Below are positions 26,541 to 32,066 of a DNA stretch of 32,066 bases, piece after piece. Every line of letters begins with the position of its first letter. The stretch's first letter is position 1. This DNA comes from an uncultured Bacteroidia bacterium (lineage in GTDB: Bacteria > Bacteroidota > Bacteroidia > NS11-12g > UBA9320), in assembly GCA_905478335.1 (NCBI GenBank), contig CAJQIC010000024.1, positions 1-32,066 of the forward strand. The letters are read 5' to 3'. The notes beneath the pieces were generated by a model. That model did not search any database. It saw only the letters and a program-made list of their open reading frames with translations, and was not told the origin of the DNA. The translations under genes and the position numbers were made by a program.

Positions 26541-27317
26541 TTAATTTCTATAGTTAGCCCTGCGTTTTTCACGGAATGACGACGTACCTTCTTCAAATTC
26601 TTCTGTTTCGAAACAGGAGCCAAAGTGTTCTATTTCCAATGCCATTCCGTCCTGATTCGTGTCAAAGTATGCCTTGACACATTCCATTGTTTTTGCAATA
26701 CCTTGTGGCGATTTTACTGCTATCTTGTTTATGATAGAGTAACACTTCTCCATAAGTTCTGCTTGGTCCACTACGTGATTAACCAAACCCAAATTCAGTG
26801 CTTCTTTAGCGCCAATCATGTCGGCGGTGGTCAGCATTTCTATCGCTTTACCTTTACCTACAAGTTGTATTAATCGCTGAGTGCCTCCATAACCAGGAAT
26901 CAAACCTAAGTTTACCTCCGGTTGTCCAAACTTTGCGTTTGGGCTGGCAATACGCATATGGCAAGCCATAGCCAATTCGCAGCCTCCGCCAAGAGCAAAG
27001 CCATTGACAGCTGCCAATACAGGTTTGAGACAATTTTCAACCGCATGCATAACCGCATGTCCATCGGCGCTTAACTGGCGTCCTTGTGTTTTACTAAAAT
27101 CTTTGAACTCTGCGATATCCGCACCAGCTGCAAAAGCCTTTTTCCCAACACCAGTAATGATTATACCATATACGGCTGGGTTTGCTTCAGCTTCTTCAAC
27201 GGCTTTTTTAATTTCCTGAAGCAGCGTTGCATTAAGTGCATTCATCTTATCCTCACGATTAATCGTAATGGTATAAATGTGGTTGGCTAAGTCTGTTCTG
27301 ATAAACTGAAAAGGCAT
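26541..27317 (-). CDS. Enoyl-CoA hydratase/isomerase (crotonase family)
   Basis: The ATG at 27317 gives 258 residues, the standard length; an ATG 63 nt upstream would add an atypical leader and sits upstream of the putative promoter box. Crotonase motifs are intact: KAFAAGADI (60-68) and FALGGGCELAMA form the oxyanion hole, E114 and E134 (QPEVNLGLIPGYGGTQRL) are the two catalytic Glu residues of a true hydratase. It would hydrate short-chain enoyl-CoA in fatty- or amino-acid breakdown. It is divergent from methylmalonyl-CoA mutase, with a 114-nt shared upstream region, which fits joint use in branched-chain amino-acid or odd-chain acyl-CoA catabolism. Confidence 0.94.
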   Translation of the reverse strand: MPFQFIRTDLANHIYTITINREDKMNALNATLLQEIKKAVEEAEANPAVYGIIITGVGKKAFAAGADIAEFKDFSKTQGRQLSADGHAVMHAVENCLKPVLAAVNGFALGGGCELAMACHMRIASPNAKFGQPEVNLGLIPGYGGTQRLIQLVGKGKAIEMLTTADMIGAKEALNLGLVNHVVDQAELMEKCYSIINKIAVKSPQGIAKTMECVKAYFDTNQDGMALEIEHFGSCFETEEFEEGTSSFREKRRANYRN

Positions 27318-27332
27318 AAATTTAAATTTCGG

Positions 27333-27340
27333 CAAAAATA
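27333..27340 (-). promoter_or_regulatory. Consensus -7 box TATTTTTG for the enoyl-CoA hydratase gene
   Basis: TATTTTTG on the minus strand fits TAnnTTTG and ends 15 nt before the ATG at 27317. It supports 27317 as the start, since the longer ORF start at 27380 would lie upstream of the promoter. No clear -33 TTTG was found. Confidence 0.4.
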
Positions 27341-27418
27341 CATTAAACTGAAGTTCAGTGCTGTGAATTGGACAATACATGTAGATGAGGTTTAAAGATG
27401 TAGTTTCATTCCCTTTTT

Positions 27419-27426
27419 TACCTTTG
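27419..27426 (+). promoter_or_regulatory. Consensus -7 box TACCTTTG, 5 nt before the methylmalonyl-CoA mutase start
   Basis: TACCTTTG fits TAnnTTTG exactly and ends 5 nt before the ATG at 27432. It is the third exact match with a 4-5 nt gap to the start codon in this window. No room is left for a cobalamin riboswitch in such a short leader. Confidence 0.4.
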
Positions 27427-27431
27427 CCGCC

Positions 27432-30400
27432 ATGAATGACCAGAGGTTGAGTTTTGAAGAATTTGAATTTCCATCAAAAGAGGCATGGATTCAACAAGTA
27501 ATCAAAGAACTTAAAGGGAAGCCAATTGAAGCGTTAAGCAAAGATTGGTGTGGAATTGATGTTCAGCCGTTTTACCACCAATCGGATAAGACGTCAACCA
27601 TGCCTTACCCAGTTTCTGGCTCAAAAAACTGGAAACTCATTCTTGATTATTGCGAAGAATTCAATAGTGATCTATACGAGAACGTAGACGGTGTAGCTTG
27701 GGACGAACCCGTGTCGAAAGAAAAGATTTGGTACAATACTAGTGGCCATTCAGGCAAGGGTGACAGTGGGTATGCGTTACAAAATCTTAAACCATCTAGT
27801 CTTAAAACCTTAGATATTCATTCGTTTAAAAAAGAAAGACAAACACCCATATTTTCGATTCTGAATCCCAACGTCAATATTGTAGGTGAAGGGGAGATAC
27901 GATTTTTCGTAGAAAAGGCGAGCGAACTGGCTAAAAGTTTAATCGCGCTTGGTGTTGAAAACCCAGAACTATCTATAAACATAGAAGTGCAGGTAGGCTC
28001 CAATTTTTTCTTTGAGGTAGCCCGCATACGCAGTTTGAGAATTGCCATGGAACACGTTTTTAATGGCAAATGTCCTACTATTACAGCCGTATGTGGCGTG
28101 ACCAGTGGTGATGAAAAAGAGTATAACAATCTGTTGCGCTTAACAACAATGGCGATGTCTTCCATTATGGGGGGTATTGATTTCTTATACATAAAATCGT
28201 ACAAAAAAGAGGTTGACGCTGAAAGTGTTCGGTGGTCAAGAAATATTTCACATCTACTGCGATATGAAAGTCATTTGGATTTTGTCGAGGACGTGGCTAA
28301 CGGGTCTAATCTCATAGACTATCTGACTAGGGAGCTCCTGAAGAATGTGGATGTTAAACAATTTCATACCGATAAGGAAATAACAACAAGTTCTACGCAA
28401 GAAGGAATAGATTTAAAAAGCAATTACCAAAGCACAGATAAGCCACAAATGGCGGATTTCGTTTCTGGAATTGCACCAAATTTACGGGGACCCTATGGTT
28501 CTATGTATGCCATACGGCCCTGGACAATTCGTCAATATGCTGGATTTAGCACTGCAGAAGAATCAAATGCTTTCTACCGGAGAAATTTAGCAGGCGGACA
28601 AAAAGGACTGTCTGTTGCATTTGATCTGGCTACTCACAGGGGGTATGACTCAGATCACCCAAGAGTAAAAGGAGATGTCGGTATGGCCGGTGTTGCCATC
28701 GACTCTGTTGAGGACATGAAGATATTGTTCGATGGTATACCGCTCGATAAAATGTCGGTTTCAATGACCATGAACGGCGCCGTACTTCCCATTATGGCTT
28801 TTTATATTGTGGCCGCGCAAGAGCAAGGGATCGACATTCAAGCGCTTACGGGTACCATTCAAAATGACATCTTAAAGGAGTTTATGGTACGAAACACCTA
28901 CATATATCCTCCAGCGCCATCCATGCGGATAGTCGGAGACATCTTTAAATATACCGCTACCAATATGCCTAAGTTTAATTCTATAAGCATAAGCGGATAC
29001 CACATGCAAGAGGCTGGGGCAAATGCCGCCATAGAGCTAGCGTACACATTGGCCGATGGTTTGGAGTATGTCAGAACGGGAATAGACTCAGGGTTAGATA
29101 TCGACGATTTCGCACCAAGATTGAGCTTTTTCTGGGGAGTTGGGATGCACTATTTTATGGAAATCGCTAAGTTGAGGGCTGGAAGGATCATATGGGCTAA
29201 ATTGATAAAACAATTCGATCCGAAAAATCCAAAATCCCTTGCGCTTAGAACACACTGCCAAACAAGCGGGTGGAGTTTAACTGAGCAGGATCCGTTCAAT
29301 AATGTTGCGCGTACTTGTATTGAGGCTAAGGCGGCAGTTATGGGTGGTACGCAATCCCTGCATACCAATGCGTTGGATGAAGCTATTGCACTACCTACCG
29401 ACTTTTCTGCTAAGATTGCTAGAGACACGCAGATATACTTACAGACAGAGGTAGGTTTAACCGATGTGGTTGATCCTTGGGGAGGTAGCTTCTTTGTTGA
29501 ATCGTTAACCAAAGAACTAGCCGATAAAGCTTGGGACTATATCTTAGAAGTTGAAGCTTTAGGGGGTATGTCAAAAGCTATTGAAGCCGGAGTGCCCAAA
29601 CTACGTATCGAAGAATCAGCGGCTCGAAAGCAAGCCAAAATTGATAGTGGAGAGGATGTTATTGTCGGAGTCAATCAATATCAAACGGAACATAAATCAG
29701 AAATCGACATCTTAGAGATTGATAATGATGAGGTGCGATCGAATCAAATAAATAGAATTAAAAAAATTAAGGCGACTCGAAACAATGACGCCGTGCAATT
29801 AGCGCTTAATCAGCTTGAAGATGGTGCAAAAGGTGATGCGAATAATCTATTGGAACTCGCCGTGAATGCAGCTAAAGAAAGAGCTACATTAGGGGAAATT
29901 AGTACAGCATTAGAAAATGTTTTTGGCAGATACCAAGCGGTGACGAATAGCGTTTCTGGTGTATATTCGAAAGAGGTGAAGCAGGATAGTGATTTTATAG
30001 AGGCGAGCAAAGCATCAGACAATTTTGCAGTGAATTATGGGCGTCGTCCAAGAATCTTGGTTGCCAAAATGGGCCAAGATGGACACGACCGTGGCGCAAA
30101 AGTGATTGCCACAGGTTTTGCAGACATTGGTTTTGATGTTGATATCGGTCCGTTGTTTCAAACACCAAGCGAGGTAGCCAAGCAGGCTATTGAAAATGAC
30201 GTACATGTCTTAGGTATTTCAAGTTTGGCTGGGGGCCATAAAACCTTAGTTCCTGAAGTTGTGGAACAGTTGAGACTTTTAGGACGTGAAGATATTGTTG
30301 TCGTAGCCGGTGGGGTAATACCAGAACAAGATTATAACTTCTTGTTCGAAAGCGGGGTCTCATTTGTGTTTGGGCCGGGTACTGTTCTTAGCAAAGCTGC

Positions 30401-30437
30401 AATGGATATCATTCAGGCTATTCCAAATAACACATAA
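27432..30437 (+). CDS. mutB: Single-chain methylmalonyl-CoA mutase: small-subunit-like half fused to B12-binding large subunit
   Basis: A 1001-residue protein in one unbroken frame. Residues about 1-320 look like the non-catalytic small subunit (MutA) barrel: [31 protein letters not shown], then [26 protein letters not shown] and [21 protein letters not shown]. From about 340 it is a full large subunit: [72 protein letters not shown] (catalytic-site His) and a C-terminal B12 domain with DGHDRGAK (His885 is the lower cobalt ligand) and VVVAGGVIP. It converts (R)-methylmalonyl-CoA to succinyl-CoA with adenosylcobalamin. Typical organisms encode MutA and MutB separately; here the small half lacks its own B12 domain and is joined to MutB. 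No G-protein domain is present, so it is not IcmF. Confidence 0.95.
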   Translation: MNDQRLSFEEFEFPSKEAWIQQVIKELKGKPIEALSKDWCGIDVQPFYHQSDKTSTMPYPVSGSKNWKLILDYCEEFNSDLYENVDGVAWDEPVSKEKIWYNTSGHSGKGDSGYALQNLKPSSLKTLDIHSFKKERQTPIFSILNPNVNIVGEGEIRFFVEKASELAKSLIALGVENPELSINIEVQVGSNFFFEVARIRSLRIAMEHVFNGKCPTITAVCGVTSGDEKEYNNLLRLTTMAMSSIMGGIDFLYIKSYKKEVDAESVRWSRNISHLLRYESHLDFVEDVANGSNLIDYLTRELLKNVDVKQFHTDKEITTSSTQEGIDLKSNYQSTDKPQMADFVSGIAPNLRGPYGSMYAIRPWTIRQYAGFSTAEESNAFYRRNLAGGQKGLSVAFDLATHRGYDSDHPRVKGDVGMAGVAIDSVEDMKILFDGIPLDKMSVSMTMNGAVLPIMAFYIVAAQEQGIDIQALTGTIQNDILKEFMVRNTYIYPPAPSMRIVGDIFKYTATNMPKFNSISISGYHMQEAGANAAIELAYTLADGLEYVRTGIDSGLDIDDFAPRLSFFWGVGMHYFMEIAKLRAGRIIWAKLIKQFDPKNPKSLALRTHCQTSGWSLTEQDPFNNVARTCIEAKAAVMGGTQSLHTNALDEAIALPTDFSAKIARDTQIYLQTEVGLTDVVDPWGGSFFVESLTKELADKAWDYILEVEALGGMSKAIEAGVPKLRIEESAARKQAKIDSGEDVIVGVNQYQTEHKSEIDILEIDNDEVRSNQINRIKKIKATRNNDAVQLALNQLEDGAKGDANNLLELAVNAAKERATLGEISTALENVFGRYQAVTNSVSGVYSKEVKQDSDFIEASKASDNFAVNYGRRPRILVAKMGQDGHDRGAKVIATGFADIGFDVDIGPLFQTPSEVAKQAIENDVHVLGISSLAGGHKTLVPEVVEQLRLLGREDIVVVAGGVIPEQDYNFLFESGVSFVFGPGTVLSKAAMDIIQAIPNNT

Positions 30438-30451
30438 AAACAAGGCATAAA

Positions 30452-30476
30452 AAAACCCCGATATTATCGGGGTTTT
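30452..30476. terminator. Bidirectional terminator between the mutase and the small T9SS-domain gene
   Basis: Perfect arms AAAACCCCGAT (30452-30462) and ATCGGGGTTTT (30466-30476) flank the three-base loop ATT. On the minus strand the stem runs into seven T, on the plus strand into four T, so it serves both convergent genes but better the minus one. It is preceded by the 14-mer AAGGCATAAAAAAA, which recurs at 31808. Confidence 0.9.
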
Positions 30477-30494
30477 AAACATCTTATTATGTCG

Positions 30495-30827
30495 TTACGG
30501 TTTCTTGACCGTCATTCGTTTTGTTACTTTCTCACCGTTGCTTTCCAACGTGTAAAGGTAAATACCTTCTGTATAGTTACTCACGTCTAACACAACCATT
30601 TTCTCTGTAATCATACGTGACTCAATTACCTTACCCACGACATTGTAAACTGTAATAGTAGCTTCACCTTGAAAAGTTGCTTCAATGTATGTTTTTCCGA
30701 TTGCTGGGTTTGGATAATTCTGTCCAACTTTAATGTTTCCACCCTCAGTGTCATAGCTTGAAGGCGTAACTGTCTGAAACGACATTAATCCCGCGGCCAT
30801 AAATAGTATTAGTAAGAGTTGTTTCAT
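30495..30827 (-). CDS. Tiny exported protein that is mostly a type A T9SS sorting domain
   Basis: A 110-residue protein: a signal peptide (about 1-17, MKQLLLILFMAAGLMSF), a linker of about 17 residues, then a complete type A T9SS C-terminal sorting domain from about residue 35 (VGQNYPNPAIGKTYIEATFQ, ITVYNVVGKVIES, VLDVSNYTEGIYLYTLESNGEKVTKRMTVKK). There is no cargo domain. It is not a truncated remnant by any visible sign, since it has its own -33/-7 promoter, its own signal peptide and a terminator. It may be a surface peptide, a carrier for anionic LPS attachment, or a decoy for the sortase; function unknown. Confidence 0.85.
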   Translation of the reverse strand: MKQLLLILFMAAGLMSFQTVTPSSYDTEGGNIKVGQNYPNPAIGKTYIEATFQGEATITVYNVVGKVIESRMITEKMVVLDVSNYTEGIYLYTLESNGEKVTKRMTVKKP

Positions 30828-30838
30828 AACTATTGTTT

Positions 30839-30866
30839 CAAAGATAATACAAATTATTGTGCCAAA
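30839..30866 (-). promoter_or_regulatory. Promoter (TTTG-N16-TATCTTTG) of the small T9SS-domain gene
   Basis: TATCTTTG (30839-30846 on the minus strand) fits TAnnTTTG and ends 11 nt before the ATG at 30827. A TTTG lies 16 nt further upstream (30863-30866), slightly closer than the usual 19-21 nt. Confidence 0.45.
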
Positions 30867-31025
30867 ACAATAATTGATTTGTCATAATTAACATTTTGGC
30901 AATTCTTGTTTCTGTATGCCTCTGTATAACAGCTTGTTGCGGCTAATTGTTTGCGGTTTTTTATGTGTAGAATAGATGTCGTTAATTTTCGAACAGGTGA
31001 CTCTTATACCTAACACTTTGCTGTT

Positions 31026-31718
31026 CTATTGTTTCTTTTGGAAGACGTTAAGGTTGGCCTGGATTCCAATTCCCATGATAAACGGGTCATATGCGAATTC
31101 TGGTGGGGCATTACTTGTGTTTAAAAGTGGCAGTGAAAGTCCTAATTGCACGTGTAACTTCACATGTTCTGAACCACCCCTAAAGGTATACGCAGGTTCT
31201 ACAAACTGGACACTGAATGGGTCCACGCTTTGAATCATTTGGTTTTGATATTCAACATGAGACATCCTCAAGGACAAGTGATTCTCAATTTTCTTATGAT
31301 CAGAAATAAACCCAAAAGAGGGTTGAATGTAGTAACGATTGAAATCTACCTCAAAAGCATTGGATGGGTCGCCAACTGTCCCAGTGCCTATTCCTCCAGA
31401 TATTTGTAGATGCATGTTAGACTCTGAGTCGTAGTGGTAATAACCACCTTCAACCGTCAACACACGGAAGTAGTCGTTGGAAAAAGAATCGGTGTTGTTT
31501 GATGAATAACCCATAAATGAGGCACCTGCAAACCCATGATCAGAGAACGCGTAAGATGCGGAAGCACTGCCCGTATAAAGGCCTTGAACATTTAGCGCGA
31601 TGCCTCCTTTTTCTTTGTGGGCTGGCGCTTGAATGTGCGGAGGGAGGTAGTATAATTCGCATCCTACAAAAAGGAAAGATGCGAGTAGAATGCAAACGCG
31701 TTGAAGGTAAGATGCCAT
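31026..31718 (-). CDS. Outer-membrane beta-barrel-like lipoprotein of unknown function
   Basis: The ATG at 31718 gives 230 residues; the ORF extends to a TTG at 31736 but that codon lies within the putative -7 box. The N-terminus (MASYLQRVCILLASFLFVGCELYYLPP) is a lipoprotein signal with Cys at residue 20. The body alternates short amphipathic strands (GIALNVQGLYTGSASASYAFSDHG, VLTVEGGYYHYDSESNMHLQISGGIGTG, RYYIQPSFGFISD, HVKLHVQLGLSLPLL, MGIGIQANLNVF) as in small eight-stranded outer-membrane barrels. No family is recognised. Similar proteins in Bacteroidota are annotated only as hypothetical. Confidence 0.75.
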   Translation of the reverse strand: MASYLQRVCILLASFLFVGCELYYLPPHIQAPAHKEKGGIALNVQGLYTGSASASYAFSDHGFAGASFMGYSSNNTDSFSNDYFRVLTVEGGYYHYDSESNMHLQISGGIGTGTVGDPSNAFEVDFNRYYIQPSFGFISDHKKIENHLSLRMSHVEYQNQMIQSVDPFSVQFVEPAYTFRGGSEHVKLHVQLGLSLPLLNTSNAPPEFAYDPFIMGIGIQANLNVFQKKQ

Positions 31719-31733
31719 AGATGTTCGTTTTCT

Positions 31734-31741
31734 CAAAGTTA
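31734..31741 (-). promoter_or_regulatory. Consensus -7 box TAACTTTG for the barrel-like lipoprotein gene
   Basis: TAACTTTG on the minus strand fits TAnnTTTG and ends 15 nt before the ATG at 31718. It overlaps the alternative TTG start at 31734-31736, which argues against that start. No -33 TTTG was found at the expected distance. Confidence 0.4.
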
Positions 31742-31807
31742 GTTTAAAAATAAGTGGTTTGTGTGTAGTGTGGTAAACGAGATTTGGCGATGCCTGCTTA
31801 TCATATT

Positions 31808-32060
31808 AAGGCATAAAAAAAGGCCTGACCTATAATGGTAAAGACATTCTATTTTAAGCGCGCCATCCAGGATTATTCCCTTCGCCCCCAACTTCGCTGC
31901 ACTGCGTTGTGCGCTTCACTCAAGGGCCTGGAAAGCCGTGCAGTGGATCAAGCCCGACAAGCTGTCGCTTGCTTTATCTTTTTTCATGCTTTTGCGCTGA
32001 AGCAAGCTTCGCACAACGCATAAAAAAAGCCCGACCATTCGGTCGGGCTTGATCATCAAG
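31808..32060. repeat. GC-richer non-coding element with nested inverted repeats, running to the right edge
   Basis: The stretch 31737-32066 has no convincing gene. From about 31850 it is clearly richer in GC than its surroundings and packed with inverted repeats: TGCGTTGTGCG (31903-31913) pairs perfectly with CGCACAACGCA (32010-32020); GATCAAGCCCGAC (31946-31958) pairs perfectly with GTCGGGCTTGATC (32042-32054); CGACA-AGC-TGTCG forms a small hairpin at about 31955-31967. The left flank AAGGCATAAAAAAAGGCCTGACC (31808-31830, given here as two parts AAGGCATAAAAAAA and GGCCTGACC) is echoed at 32015-32036, about 207 nt later. It looks like an intergenic repeat or a structured RNA unit; copies elsewhere cannot be seen from this window. 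Confidence 0.55.
32022..32050 (-). terminator. Strong rho-independent terminator at the right end
   Basis: AAGCCCGACC (32027-32036), loop ATTC, GGTCGGGCTT (32041-32050) make a perfect 10-bp stem. Read on the minus strand it is followed by seven T. It would end a minus-strand gene lying beyond the right edge. Its right arm can instead pair with GATCAAGCCCGAC at 31946, or with ATCAAGC at 32056-32062. Confidence 0.85.
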
Positions 32061-32066
32061 CGCCCC

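Noticed and set aside
27318-27431. Cobalamin riboswitch upstream of the B12-dependent mutase
   Set aside because: The 114-nt divergent spacer is too short for this riboswitch and shows no B12-box-like sequence; the -7 box lies 5 nt from the start codon.
31903-32020. Integron attC site formed by TGCGTTGTGCG / CGCACAACGCA
   Set aside because: The order and purine/pyrimidine pattern do not fit the RYYYAAC...GTTRRRY core sites on either strand, and no integrase is seen.
31835-32023. 62-codon plus-strand ORF across the right-end element
   Set aside because: It lies over the nested inverted repeats and has no domain, signal or promoter support; the DNA structure explains the region better. A minimal peptide cannot be fully excluded.

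Overview
The window looks like the chromosome of a marine or aquatic Bacteroidota, most likely a Flavobacteriales member of the Cryomorphaceae/Salibacteraceae kind. The reasons are type IX secretion (T9SS) sorting domains of both type A and type B, a PorP/SprF protein, a TonB-dependent receptor with a carboxypeptidase-regulatory-like N-terminus, lack of clear Shine-Dalgarno sites, moderate-to-low GC by eye, and upstream boxes that fit the Bacteroidota promoter consensus TAnnTTTG. This placement is inferred from gene content; there is no rRNA or tRNA here to anchor it.

Layout. 1-6449 is the 3' part of a giant secreted, repeat-rich adhesin-like protein with a gliding-motility-associated (type B) C-terminal domain. 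It is followed by a PorP/SprF-OmpA fusion that probably helps secrete or anchor it. 8037-10718 holds housekeeping genes: a Cys-type glutathione peroxidase, a DUF2147 protein and a YifB/ComM-type AAA ATPase. 10783-17889 is a small group of exported carbohydrate-active genes (five-bladed propeller glycosidase, GH28 pectinase-like, GH106-like rhamnosidase), interrupted by a DUF6973-like membrane-anchored protein and a pentapeptide-repeat membrane protein. It suggests use of pectin or rhamnose-containing polysaccharide, but no SusC/SusD pair is present.

17956-20905 holds a tRNA methyltransferase (TrmN6-like), a small secreted protein, and an M1 aminopeptidase with a T9SS type A domain. 21066-25413 is a compact same-strand gene set: TonB-dependent receptor, periplasmic cupin, an iodotyrosine-deiodinase-type nitroreductase, and a PLP enzyme of the ACC deaminase/D-cysteine desulfhydrase family. 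25467-26449 carries two paralogous DUF1573 proteins. 26541-30437 is a divergent pair, enoyl-CoA hydratase and a single-chain methylmalonyl-CoA mutase in which a small-subunit-like half is fused to a full B12-binding large subunit. The right end holds a tiny protein made almost only of a T9SS sorting domain, an outer-membrane lipoprotein-like gene, and a GC-richer, inverted-repeat-rich non-coding element ending in a strong terminator.

The most notable points are the IYD-type enzyme in its transport operon, the fused methylmalonyl-CoA mutase, the right-end structured repeat element, and a recurring arrangement in which a consensus TAnnTTTG promoter box ends only 4-5 nt before a start codon, implying leaderless transcripts. 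I found no CRISPR array, transposase, integrase, tRNA or rRNA.
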